Source: Welwitschia mirabilis (Eukaryota; Gnetophyta; Gnetopsida; Welwitschiales). From it: 64,000 nt of DNA. Below, piece after piece: positions 11,497-22,249 of the stretch; within the stretch, counting starts at the first letter, position 1; the number at the start of each line of letters is the position of its first letter. Below the pieces are notes generated by a model. The model was not told the origin of the DNA. It was given only the letters and a program-made list of their open reading frames with translations, and made no database searches. The translations under genes were made by a program, and so were the position numbers. The stretch covers positions 219,853,485 to 219,917,484 of the forward strand of contig JBOZIK010000001.1 of NCBI GenBank assembly GCA_051453625.1, in the 5' to 3' direction.

Positions 11497-12693
11497 GCAA
11501 ATCCTCCCCGTCTTCATTCCAATCTTATGTACATCCAGCGGTACAGGCGACAAGCTCGATTAGTTGCTGAAGCAGCTTACTTCTTTACAAATTTAGTGTC
11601 GGCTGAGTCTTTTATTTTAAATATTGATGCTAAATCCCTTTCCATGGATGAGAGTGAGTTTGAAAAAAGATTAGAAGTAGCAAAGTGGGTAGTAAACTCT
11701 GGTTCAAGCAGTACCATCAACACTGCCAATCAATCTCATGCAACATCAGTGCAAGCAGTTACGAATTCATCCAAGTTGGTGGTGATGACACATAGTCAAC
11801 CTCTAGAAGGAAATAAAGAATTCCCAGAGATGACAGATGATAAGCCAGCTTACAAAGCAACAAGAAAGGCTTCTATGTCTACTAGCAAAGCACACAGTTG
11901 TGAAGATACTAAAACTATCACGGAGGTAAACAAAATTTCTGCAGAGACACTTGAGGATATGGGAGCTAAGGCAGTTATCCATGCTCACAACATGGGTCAA
12001 CTTATGAGGGAATATCCTTTCCTTTATGCAAATTATGCTGACTTGAGAATAGAAGATGTAGAGCAATTGCTTGCAGCATACAAAGAACTTGTATTAAAAT
12101 ATATATCACTCTCAAAAGCAGTGGAGAGTTCAGAAGCAGATTTGACTAAGTTAGCAGTGAAAAGTGATGATGACTTGAGGAAAATCGATAATGGTGACAC
12201 ACGAAAAGATTCAAGCCAGAAAAGAAATGAAGGAAAGGAAAAGCTAGAATCCAATAGTTCAAACATGGATTCTAGTAAAAATACAGACACTGTTCAATCT
12301 GACACATCGTCGTATCATCTTGGCAATATCTTCCAATTTAATTTGCTTAATACAAGTGAAGGTGAAGATGGTGAAGGGTTAAAGGAAACAAGTACTAATC
12401 GGAATTCCTGTCATGGAAATGATCATGAGCTTGGTGGACTCAAGCTTTTAGGCAACACACTTCCTTCAAGTGACTTAGGTGATACTGTTGGTGAAGTATG
12501 CAAACCTCATAAGTCACAAGCATCTTCTACAGAAGATGATACAGGTCATTCTCATGAAGGTGGTTCAAGACATGAGGGCGAACAACTAATTGCAATTGCA
12601 GAAGAATTCAGTTCTGACACGGCACCAACAAATTCAGATGAGCAGCCCTTAGTTGACAGTACATCATTTCGAGATAACAGCCTTCAAAGATAG
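11497..12693 (+). CDS. VPS9A: VPS9A-type Rab5 GEF, 3' coding exon (partial gene)
   Basis: Plant VPS9A activates Rab5-class GTPases (RHA1, ARA7, ARA6 in Arabidopsis) on endosomes by promoting GDP-GTP exchange. This exon gives 398 residues and a TAG stop. Residues 1-35 (ANPPRLHSNLMYIQRYRR ... AEAAYFFTNL) are the end of the VPS9 domain; the Tyr at 11578-11580 aligns with the catalytic Tyr known from Rabex-5 and VPS9A, while the catalytic Asp would be in an upstream exon not seen here. A second conserved block, YPFLYANYADLRIEDVEQLL, lies near 12013-12072, followed by a helical YKELVLKYISLSKAV. The last 175 or so residues are Ser/Glu/Asp-rich and poorly conserved. There are no internal stops, unlike everything around it. 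The call starts at the exon edge, not at the Met at 11527. Confidence 0.87.
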   Translation, partial: ANPPRLHSNLMYIQRYRRQARLVAEAAYFFTNLVSAESFILNIDAKSLSMDESEFEKRLEVAKWVVNSGSSSTINTANQSHATSVQAVTNSSKLVVMTHSQPLEGNKEFPEMTDDKPAYKATRKASMSTSKAHSCEDTKTITEVNKISAETLEDMGAKAVIHAHNMGQLMREYPFLYANYADLRIEDVEQLLAAYKELVLKYISLSKAVESSEADLTKLAVKSDDDLRKIDNGDTRKDSSQKRNEGKEKLESNSSNMDSSKNTDTVQSDTSSYHLGNIFQFNLLNTSEGEDGEGLKETSTNRNSCHGNDHELGGLKLLGNTLPSSDLGDTVGEVCKPHKSQASSTEDDTGHSHEGGSRHEGEQLIAIAEEFSSDTAPTNSDEQPLVDSTSFRDNSLQR

Positions 12694-14449
12694 GGGAAGT
12701 AAAGGAATGCTTAATGCCCCTATGTTGTTTATCGACAGGCATGCATTCTATCATCCAAGATTCTCCTAACCTTTGAAAGATATTTATTATGTAAATCATT
12801 TTATCTTTTTTAGGATTTGATCATTCTATTTGACCATTTTTTATTGGAAAAACATCTTTGATTCTGTCTGGGAGTAATTTACCTGTTTCCTGTAACACAA
12901 GGTTTTAGAAATGGTTTCTGATACCTTATTATTTGAAATGTCTTAAATTATTCATCATAGCTACAAAATCTTGATCTTCCTAGCTAATAACTCCAGTCTC
13001 CCATGCATACTGAAGGGTTGTTTTTATCTTGCAAGTTAACCTTGTCTTGCAGAAAAGCTTTATTATATTCCTAAGGAGGCTGTAAATATTTTTAAACTTT
13101 CTTCTTTTTGCCTTCTCAAAGATCCATCTGTAATTTGTTGACAAGCACTTCATCTCATATATTTAAACCCTTCATGACAAGTGTACAAACCATTTTTTCT
13201 TTTATGACTAAATACATGATAACAAGAAAATATGGGCAAGGTAGTACGCAGCTGGAGTACAAAACTTTGGTGGACTACAAAAGTTTCTCAATTTGCTCTA
13301 GATTTATTTGATGATTCTTTGGATATGCCATTGTCTCTTGAGAGCTCAAACAAAGATAAATGTAGAAAGATGTGAAAGCTACAAAGTTACTGAATCTAAA
13401 ACAAGTGATCCATCAAGCTACAATAAGCATGCTGCTTATCATTAATCATGACGACTGTTTATTGTGTAAGAGATGATCAATGCAAAGAACCACTTATACA
13501 CATGATTTTTGACCATCCATTCATTCAAAGAGGAAGGATGTTCAAATAAGAAGCAAAACAAATCCTAAATAGGAGTAATGTTTATCCAGTCCCATACAAC
13601 TATAAGAGATAGGAGACTTGTTTTTTAAATTCCAAGTTATTCAAACACCTAACATAATAGAATATGGTAATTATACCTCATAGAGTTGCTACTACTCATT
13701 AATATTATTATGCTTGTATTATTTATGTCATTTTTATAATATTTACCTTTCTTGGAATTGACAGCTTTAAAAAATTATGAAATAATATTTAACTACATGT
13801 TTCGAGTGGATGGTTTGCAGGATGGCATACTTATTTATTAGAGTTCTAGGTGCCAATAATAAATACCATACAAGGGTAAAGGTAAAAATAACTTTGTAAC
13901 TATTTGTCTATTGAAGACAACTCCAACTTACCTTATTACCAGTGAACAAGTCCAATATTTATTACGGACTAACCTACCCTTTAGTTCCCAATGACATTGG
14001 AATTCCTTAGAGGTCTAAGCATAACCTTTAATCATGTTAATAACATGATCTCATGAATTAATTGAAGATTAATTGTGTCACATTTCCGTTGAAGCAAATA
14101 GAAGCTTGTAGATAAATCCAATGGCATTGAAAGTGTAATAGTTGGGTTTGTGCAGAAAAATATTGTAATGTCATCTAGATGGAACTTGTAAGATTATAAT
14201 AACCAATTGAGAATTAACGATTCTATTTTGTTTGCATTTGTGAAACTAAATGCTTTGCTTCAACCAATAAGAATTCTTCACAATGACTTCTGTGAATATC
14301 ATTTTGCTTTTTTAAAATTAATTTAAAGTTAGATCATATTTGTTCTTATGGCTTCCTTGGTGCAATGCCATAGAGCTTTTGAATAATCAATTTACTATTG
14401 GTTATAGGTTGTATATGGGAAACATTTTATTACTTTTAGTTGATGTTTA
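12694..14449. other. VPS9A 3' UTR and downstream sequence
   Basis: The 3' UTR begins after the TAG at 12691-12693; I could not pick a poly(A) site with confidence. The rest has no supported gene. A 19-bp perfect palindrome with ATCATGTTA arms sits at 14032-14050. Confidence 0.5.
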
Positions 14450-16300
14450 TTTTCCATTATAGGTGGAGAAAATAAAAGATTTTTGGAACTTCTTGCATGA
14501 GAATATTTCAAGATTTTCTATTTTGTTTGATTAGTGATGGTTTTTGATGCTATTCTTTATGAATATGAAAAAGAATGGAAATTTTTATTGCCTACAAAAT
14601 AGAAATTTACAGAAGAGGTATAAATGATTGTGGTTTGATAGAAATTCCAATGAGAGATTCTAGTTCAAGGAATAGAAAATGTGGCTCAAATTGAATTGTT
14701 GACAAGTTAAGACAAGTTCTTTGTCAATCCATCTTTACTTTTGGCTTTTCTAGCCCTGCTTATAGTCAAATAATTGCTTGTATTGATTTAAATCATTGAT
14801 CAATTTTTCTTTAAACTCATATGCATCAAGATAAATGCCTATTTTTCAGATGGATGGATGATAGGTTTTAATTTCCTTAACTTAAAAGGAAAAATTCAAA
14901 AATAGTAGAAGATTGAAGCTAAGGACTTAAAAGAATTCCAGTTAGAATAAAGTTAATTACTGTCAAGTAAAACCTAAAATCTTTAGCTCTCATATGTTAC
15001 ATTGGAAAAAAATGATTTAATTCATCAAATTTAGTAGCTTTAGGAAGAGATTTAGAAAGACTAGTGAATAAATGACTTAGATAACAAAGAAAGAAGATAG
15101 CTTTGGGATCTTTATCTTTCAAAAAATTGGAGTAGTTTTACTAATTCCAAAGGGCAAAAATTCAATGGCTTAAAGAAGGTGATGTAAATTTTTCTCTTTA
15201 TTTTTTTACACATCTACACCATAAAGAGGGGAAAACCCTCTAATATGATTCATTATCTTAGAGACAATGAAAATCAACATGTTTATGATATTTAATAATA
15301 TGGGAAAATTTGTTGTAGAATATTACAAGAATTTGTTAATTAATTTCAACTAAATATATTAGAGTCAGAGAAGCATGATGGATAGAATTCATAGAGTACC
15401 TAAGTTAGTTGATAACTTCATGGGAACATAAGTGCTCAACGTGTCTCCACACTAAGCATGCTTAACGATTGAGTTTTTAGGCTCTTGAGTCAAGCTAAGT
15501 GCGAAACCTACTTGTTAGAAGCTTTGAAGAGTAAGCCAACCTTATTTCTAATTCCTCGTATGAAGCTTATGACCTCATGTGATATGTAATAGTGTTGACC
15601 ATCTTGGCCATTACTAGTAGTGTACCCTACAACGTGAACATTATTGAAAGAGGAATTTGTTGTACTAGGGCTAGGACTCCTAGAGTACCTACCTTATAAA
15701 TAGACATTTAGGAGATGATAAATTGCAGTTGCTGAAAAAAGAACCTAGTATGAAAGAGAGAAATGGAGCTTTCTTTAAAACGAGGCCTAATAAATTTCTA
15801 GGCCCAAATGGTTTTTTCACTATTTTTTTTGAATATTATTGGGAGATTGTTCAGGATGAAATTTTAGTTTTCTTCTTAGGAAATTTGAAATCTGATACAA
15901 ATTTGAAAGCCTTTTTCTTATAATTGGATAATTCTAACTCCATGTAAAAGAGATGCTAATAATGTATCAGATTTTAGGCCAATACATTTATATAATGTTA
16001 TAAAATAGTGTTAAAAGTTCTTATAGAAAGATTGCAAATTCTTCTTCCAATTTTCATCTCATATTTCTAAGAAGGCTTTGTGAGGGAAAACACATTGTAA
16101 ACCAAGTGATTTTGGTTCACGAGATGTTTTACACAACTAGTGACTAAAGAAAGGAAAATGTGGCATTCAAAGTGGATATCAACAAAGCATATAACATATT
16201 GATTTAGAATTTTCTTGAATAGGAAATTAAAAAATTTGGTTTTTTAAAAGATGATAGAAATCACTCAGATGATAGCTTGTTTCCATTTCTTTTTCTTTTT
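14450..16300 (+). pseudogene. LINE (non-LTR) ORF2 fragment with reverse transcriptase
   Basis: A WLKEGDVNFSLFF-like segment near 15170-15205 matches the plant LINE block W-L-x-EGD-x-N-T-x-FFH before the reverse transcriptase. The RT fingers block appears at 15776-15880 (NKFLGPNGFFTIFFEYYWEI, family APGPDGF). A SDFRPIHLYNVIK-like block follows near 15965-16000, then FKVDINKAYN near 16167-16200. The last matches the first catalytic motif: its Asp (16175-16177) is kept, but the following KAYD is KAYN. Stops and frameshifts are frequent, and a 300-bp insertion interrupts it at 15416. Same strand as the other LINE pieces and the VPS9A gene. Confidence 0.7.
15410..15721. mobile_element. 300-bp insertion in the LINE, LTR-like, with TGATAA duplication
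   Basis: The LINE reading frames stop matching at about 15416 and resume at about 15716. TGATAA occurs on both sides (15410-15415 and 15716-15721), consistent with a target-site duplication. The insert has palindromic CTAGGACTCCTAG and then CTTATAAATAGA (15693-15704), an arrangement common just before the start site in copia LTRs. It does not begin TG and end CA, so a truncated solo LTR or another small element are both possible. Confidence 0.5.
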
Positions 16301-17330
16301 GGTGTTGAAGTCTCAAAGGGATGACTCTTTTAACAGATGTTCTAGTTGCAAGAGGTGCACCCAATTTAACTCAAGTTTAAAATGCACATGATACTTTATA
16401 TTTTATATAAGGAAGACAAAATGTAGTAGGTATTTAATATATTTTGAATTTTTCTCCTTTAAAATTCTAGTATTATTCTCCCAAAAAATGTGGCTTACAG
16501 TTTTAGCATGAATTAAAAATATCCAAGGAATATGCAATTTCTTATGGTCCTTATCAACATTTTTCTTGATTCCTCATCGTTCATTAATGACTTCTAAGGA
16601 ATTATCCCATTCTATTTGAAGATTTTCAATTGTATTCAACATATAGATGAAATCCATTTTGGACTTTGTGTTGAATGTTGCTTTACGTAATTTTCCATTT
16701 AATATTACAATTTTGTACCATCTTATTATGATATTCATTCGTGACTAAAAAGGATGGAAGATGCCAAAATTTCAGTTATGATAGTCTACTATTGAATGTG
16801 ATTAGCATATATGGAATTGATTTCAATGTAATTGATAAATGATGTTCTTCTCTCGGTGTCCTCTATATAACTATTCAGACATGGCTAGCAAGATGAGCTA
16901 ATTATATTGTCAGTCTCATAACAACATTTTCTTTTACAAGTTGAATTGACATTGTAACTGATCACTTGTGAACTATCTAAAAGTTAAATCAGAAAGTAGT
17001 AAAACTAATGTGCTCTCTACTAATATTGTTGCTCTGCACAAATTGTTTTACCTAACCTTAGAAATCTAAAACCCATTAAAGTTTGCTCTTTTTTAGATTT
17101 TTAGAATTTGTGAGCATAATTTATTTTTTCAAGTTGTGTGAGATCTCAACTATTTGGATTGTACTCTTTTAGGTTTTTACAATGTACACGATGATCAAGG
17201 AGAAAGTTGAAGTTTATAATACATAAAGACTGATTCCTTAGCCATCATGCCTTGTAAAATGTTCTTTTTAAATGTGGAAAAAATATCTTTCACTATATAA
17301 AAGAAAAAGCTTTATTTCTTGATTAAACGT
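16300..17330. other. No secure feature; possible LINE tail
   Basis: Contiguous with the LINE but I could not recognise its 3' domains or a poly-A end. No host gene is supported. Confidence 0.4.
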
Positions 17331-17459
17331 TTTGTAGGAGCTCATTCATCTTACTACTATTCTATTTTGAGGCAATGCTTATCTATGAAGTTCTTTGTAG
17401 TCGTACAAACTCAAATCTAACTGTTGCCTAGAGAACTCTAAATTTACCATCTAGAAATC

Positions 17460-18030
17460 ATTTATGTGACTAGGGTGGAAAAGGGATACCTCTAACACAT
17501 TCTTCAAATGCTTGTTTAAGGGAATAAGAGATCTTGAACCTTAATTCTACTATGATGGTGACTTCAAACTTAGAGATTTCTTACATTTAGACTACAATGA
17601 CTGTTGAGAATACTAGAAAGTCTATAATAGGATACTTTAACATTCTTGGAACCTTCACTAAATTTTTGAAGATCAAAACAACAAAATAAAGTGATAGATT
17701 CATTAACTAGAGTAGAGTATGTAGTGGCATTTAAAACAAACAAGGAGTTAATTCGAACAAGGAAGTTGTTGGAGATACTAGAACCTTTGCAAAAAAGACC
17801 TATAAAGCTATTAGGTAATCAATCTTCAATCTGCATGATAAGGAATAAGTTTGTCATAACAAAATGAAATTACATCACATTGATACATTAAGGTGTAACT
17901 ATTTTGATAAAGCTACTTAGCAGAATTAACTTTTATTAAACTAGAATGAGATAATACTAAGAAACATCAAGTATTCTTGAGTTGAAAAGAGGAATTTTTC
18001 TAGAATATTAGCTACTTGACATTCAAGGCC
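17460..18030 (+). pseudogene. copia pol end: RNase H domain, degenerate
   Basis: In drifting plus-strand frames the region follows the copia RT/RNase H tail: RKSIIGYFNILG (about 17610, family RSTSGYxFxLG), then SLTRVEYVVAFKTNKELI (about 17700, family SSTEAEYVAASEACKE). RTRKLLEILE and NQSSICMIRNKFV (about 17815, family DNQSSIxMIKNPVF) follow. The catalytic Glu of T-E-A-E-Y is replaced (RVEY keeps one Glu) and stops occur. The upstream part of pol is absent, so this is a 5'-truncated copy. Confidence 0.75.
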
Positions 18031-18168
18031 ATCTAAGATCTGTTGGCTTTAGGACTAGGGTTTTTCTTTAGGCACTCTACTTTTCTCAAAAGAATATTTA
18101 TATTCCAATATTATTATCATTATTAATGTATTATTTGTATTCTTTATCTTTTAGAATTATGACTTTTC

Positions 18169-18480
18169 AAACTTAAGGGGAAGATCAATGCCCCATGACC
18201 TATAACTTTTGTTAGTAAGGACATATTACTATAATAAATGTAAAAGATCAATTGTTGTCAAAAGGGATTTTAATAAATAATCAAGGTAAAATGCTTATAA
18301 GAAATTGTAAGCCTAGGTTTGTAAGTACTACGTTGCATGCTAATGAAAAGGTTGTTGACTATGCTTCCATTCCACACCATTTTATCCATTTTGTTATTTT
18401 CTCTTCACTTCGCATTTGCATACATCTATCTCCCTAACAATCCATTTATATCTTCTTTTCAATATGAAAAAAGTTTAATT
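18169..18480 (+). repeat. Polypurine tract and 3' LTR of the copia fragment
   Basis: AACTTAAGGGGAAGAT (18169-18185) sits where the copia polypurine tract is expected. The following bases (CCCCATGACCTATAACTTTTGTTAGTAAG) resemble the LTR of element F at 54737 (CCCCATTGCCTTCAAGTTTAGTTACTAAG), so this fragment and F belong to one family. The 3' edge is approximate. Confidence 0.6.
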
Positions 18481-19330
18481 CTATAAAGATGTCATATAGC
18501 ATTTTAATGAGCAATTATTAATCTTTGATAGCATAATAGCACACCCTTATCATCTAGTTTTATGCTATCATACAACAATCCTATTAAGACAAACACCTTA
18601 TTAATCAAATAGTAAAACCCCATTCCAAAGCTATCAAATGCGTTCATTAAGAGATTAAAATTGTAATAATTTTTTTGAATTGCTTCAACTTTACTTAAGC
18701 TCTTAACTGTTTTCTTGCTTTTTACTTTTTGTTATCATTTCTCACTCCAATCCTCCCCTTCTCATCATTGTACAAGATTAAATGATGCAAGGGCATCTTT
18801 TTAGTAAATGTTACTTTTCATTTATAAGCTATTTTAACATAATAAAAGAAATCTTTAACATGATTATAGTAGGTTAAGACTAATTTCCAAAAGGTTTTAA
18901 TCTATTTTATTTTTAACATTTTCAATAAGAATGATCAAACAAAAAAGGTGGTCAATTTGATGTCCAAAATAGAATCCCTACATCCAACGCATAAAAAAAA
19001 AGCTTTAAAAAAAGGAAATAAAGAAAGTAGAAAAAGAGAGAAAATGAAAGAAAAAAAGAGATAGAGGAAGGACAGAAAGAAAGCAAAAGAAAGGAAAAAA
19101 TAAAAAGCCAACTAAACCATAACTTAATAAGTAAATTAAATCTAATTAAATCTTGATTTAAAAAATAAATACTAAGGGCATAAAACCAAAACATTACTTT
19201 TCATTAAATTTATAGAACTTTGTTTCTTTATTTTAAAATTTTAAGTTTTGTCCTTCTCATAAAATTAACATAATAAAAATTAACCAAAATATGTTAGCTA
19301 TTAAAAATTTAGTATTTTAATTAATGGATA
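18480..19330. other. AT-rich sequence with a 118-bp purine run
   Basis: No gene recognised. From 18991 to 19108 the plus strand is almost all A and G, a homopurine tract of the kind able to form unusual DNA structures. An apparent reading frame on the other strand (18952-19194) is only the translation of this low-complexity run. Confidence 0.55.
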
Positions 19331-19640
19331 TTACTTTTCTTGCTCATTTGCTAATTGATGTCAAACTAATGTTTTTTGTATAGCAAATTTTGTGTATCTT
19401 TTGCAGAAGATGTTAATTACTTACAGGCTAAAAGATGAAGCCAAAACCATTGAATTCCAAGCACTAGAAATCTATCAGTTCTTTTATCCTTTTGAGGGGT
19501 CGACCAGACTCTCAAGCGGTCGACCACACTTAAAGTAGACAAGACTAAATAAATTGCATCCAGAGGGGTGAACCGAATTTCTGATGGGGTCGACTAGACC
19601 TGTAACCTCAAGAACCAGTGTCCCTGAACTGAATGGAAAG

Positions 19641-19900
19641 GGGTCGAGCAGATGCTTATGAGGTCTACCGAATTTAAGGACCTGATAAACACTATCCCTG
19701 AATTAAATGATAAGGGGTCGACCAAACCTATGATGGGGTTGACCAGATTTGTGAACCAAGGAACAGTGCTCCTGAACTGATTGTCAAGAGGTCGACTGGA
19801 CCTATGACGGGGTCGATCAGACTTGAGCACTGTGCAGCTGATACTTCTAAGCTGATTGTCATGGGGTCGACTGGACACCTAAAAGGGTCGACTAGACTTG
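19641..19900 (+). repeat. Tandem array, 74-75 bp unit, carrying GTCGAC boxes (LTR-A1)
   Basis: Units begin with (A/G)GGTCG at 19641, 19715, 19789 and 19864. Each unit carries two GGGGTCGACC-like boxes about 25 bases apart, followed by a GAAC..TG-TCCCTGAACTGA-type spacer. Related GTCGAC boxes lie outside the array at 19498-19590 and near 20078-20100. The counterpart in LTR-A2 is 26920-27190. Confidence 0.8.
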
Positions 19901-20377
19901 ATGCTGAAAACTAGAAAGAATTTTATAAGGACAAGCAGGCAAATGGATTTAGTTGCAGGTGATGGGACTGGGGTATCGAACCCATATAGGGTTGATTGGA
20001 CATGAGGCTGTAAGAAATTGGGCCAACCGAAATTCTCACTTGGATGACCTATGTAAGTCATGATCCTAGATGGGTTCGACCAGACTTTTGAGGAGTTGAC
20101 CAGACGGAACGGAAGTAAAATTCTTTAGTCATTATGTATCCATTATGTAATAGTTGGGTAGCCGTTTTCTAGACGTTTATCGCCATTGAATGTGCATTTC
20201 AAATGTAATAAACCCTAAAAGCCTTCCAATATAAATAGCCAAAAGATAGATGACTATAGAATCCTTTTTGGAATTATTTTTAATTGTGTCAATCTGTTGG
20301 ATATAAAGGAATGAGTGCTATAATATTATGACATTCATTGTTGTATCTTAGCATCTGTACTTCTAACCAAGGAAGAT

Positions 20378-20387
20378 NNNNNNNNNN
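20378..20387. other. Assembly gap (10 N) inside LTR-A1
   Basis: LTR-A2 supplies an ungapped counterpart (ending in CTACCACTTGTATCATC), so only about ten bases seem to be missing. Confidence 0.9.
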
Positions 20388-20534
20388 CATCTGTATCATC
20401 TCTACATTCAAGATTAGATCCTGTGCTTCAACCATTTTACATCTACAGGAGAAGAGCTCCATCAAATCTACTGCATCAAGAACGAGTGATATCTATGCAT
20501 ATTTGGCATCATTACATCACTACATTGCATTGTG

Positions 20535-20633
20535 AAAGGTTGATACTAAGCCTTGAAAAGTCCGCTTAAAGGTTGAGACTAAGCCTTGAAGAGTCTGTTT
20601 AAAGGTTGAGACTAAGCCTAGAAATGTTCATTT
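20535..20633 (+). repeat. 33-bp tandem array, three units (LTR-A1)
   Basis: AAAGGTTGAGACTAAGCCTT (with small changes) begins at 20535, 20568 and 20601, giving an exact 33-bp period. LTR-A2 has four units at the same place (27804-27935). Confidence 0.9.
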
Positions 20634-21439
20634 GTAAAGGTTACAGGTGAACCTAGAATACCTAGTGTAGTAATGAAGATCTGAGATCTAGCTTGGGGAT
20701 AAGATGATCGTCGAGAGTGGAGTAGAGCGTTTTCCAAACCCTTATAAATCTAGCGTGCATCCATTTTGTACGTTTGTGATTTCAGTTATTATTTCTTTAC
20801 TTCTGTTATTTTCCTTTTTCATGCATGTTTTGGATTAGTTAACTATTGTGTGTAAGTTTTTGTTTAAGATTAAATTCATTTAAAATATTATATTGTATAT
20901 CTTTTAAAGAACCTATTCACCCCCCTCTAGGATTCTCGATCCTATCAAAATCTAATAGTTTTTTTGTCTCTTCTTAGTAATATTTCTGTTAAAAATTTTC
21001 GAGAAATTAAGGAGTAAAGCTTAGCTTTGAAGTTAAAAGAGCTTTGTTAGAATGATATTGCAGTAAGGAAAACATTCAAATCTCAGTGCTTAGTATCTTT
21101 TAATATTCCATAAATTATAATTCATGGAAAAAAAAGGAAGAGTAATGTCAAAATATTTGGCTTACCTAGGTAGCTACATTTATGAAGAGTTCTTATTTCT
21201 ATATGGCGACTAGAAGGAATTTAATCTATAACATCTCTTTTTTGCTAAAGAAACTTTGTTAGTTTAGCAATTACCTTAAAAGCCTCTTATCAAAGTTAAA
21301 CCCAGGAAGGTGCAGGGAGGGTGAAAAAAGTTGAACAGGTCTTTAAGTCTGGGATATTAATTTTGGAACATGTTAAAGTTTGAAAGGGATTAAATATCAC
21401 TTAATGAGTGTTTAAGTTATTGAAGATAGTATGATATAC

Positions 21440-21740
21440 TATGTGAAGAGGATCTAAGTAGATCTTTAAGAGATCTAAGTTTCTCAAACGAGGTATTCAA
21501 GATTAGGTTCTAAAATGAGTGTCCAACATTTAAAAAAATGTGTTAAGCATTATCCATTCTATGTTAAAACTTGAAGTGGATCTTTAGAAACCTAAGTTTC
21601 TTAAAGGAGGCCTTTGAGATTAGATTTAGATAAAGCACTAATACATTAAATAATTGATTTAATGTTATCATCCTATGCTTAAAGGTGAACTCGAATAAGG
21701 AGATTAAATATCTAAAGTTTCTTTGAGAAAATGATATTAA
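21440..21740 (+). repeat. About 118-bp direct repeats in the D LTR region
   Basis: GATCTTTAAGAGATCTAAGTTTCTCAAA at 21461 returns as GGATCTTTAGAAACCTAAGTTTCTTAAA at 21578, and more weakly as GGAGATTAAATATCTAAAGTTTCTTTGAG near 21697. The interior also aligns (AAGATTAGGTTCTAAA and GAGATTAGATTTAGA). Spacing is about 117-119 bases. Confidence 0.65.
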
Positions 21741-22022
21741 AAATAATAAAATTAATATTTCTTCTATGCATATAATTCTTTTACAAAGGTTTTTCTCTTG
21801 TAACTATATTTCTTCTATAGACATAAATACTTTTGTAACCATATTTTTCTAATATTTGTCTATCAAGCCTATTAAGAGTTAATTTAAATAGTATTTGTAT
21901 CCACATCTAATAGATACAAGAGTTTAACTTTCTACATATTTATTAATAAGCTTGAAATTGTATTAGCTAAATAAGTAAAAATGTGTTTGGGCTTGGTAAG
22001 GGTTAGATTCCTCCCTTTCTTA

Positions 22023-22034
22023 TGATATCTGAGT
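22023..22034 (+). promoter_or_regulatory. Probable tRNA-iMet primer-binding site of element D
   Basis: TGATATCTGAGT differs from the usual TGGTATCAGAGC at three positions (G to A, A to T, C to T). It lies about 220 bases before gag, which suits the 5' LTR/internal boundary of a gypsy element. Confidence 0.5.
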
Positions 22035-22249
22035 ATTAAATTCGAGGTTCTAATGTTTATATTCTTTGAATACCAATATTGAAATTTTGTTTTACAAAAG
22101 AGAAAGGAACTTAGAAGAGGATAACACCTAGAAGAGTAGTAGATGCTTATTTTGTAAATGTCAAGACATTAGCCACTCTCTAGATGAGTCACAAAAAAGA
22201 AGTAATGTAGAAATGAGGGAGAATTATTTAGAAAATTAATAATGTAGCT

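Larger units (their letters stand above)
19331..20947 (+). repeat. LTR-A copy 1 (SIRE-like family), about 1.6 kb
   Basis: It aligns along its length with 26618-28249: same start (AATTGATGTCAAACTAATG), same internal arrays and same end (ATTCACCCCCCTCTAGGATTCTCGATCCTATCA, here described in part). That TTCACCCCCCTCTA ending is typical of plant SIRE/Maximus-type LTRs. Over one 95-base stretch near the start I count about one difference in ten between the copies. The expected primer-binding site does not follow the end at 20947, so this may be a solo LTR or a 5' LTR cut off by element D. The first few bases (TGTTAGATT in copy 2) are not conserved here. Confidence 0.8.

Noticed and set aside
20535-20633. 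33-bp array considered as a CRISPR-like array
   Set aside because: Units are directly adjacent without unique spacers and lie in a plant LTR.
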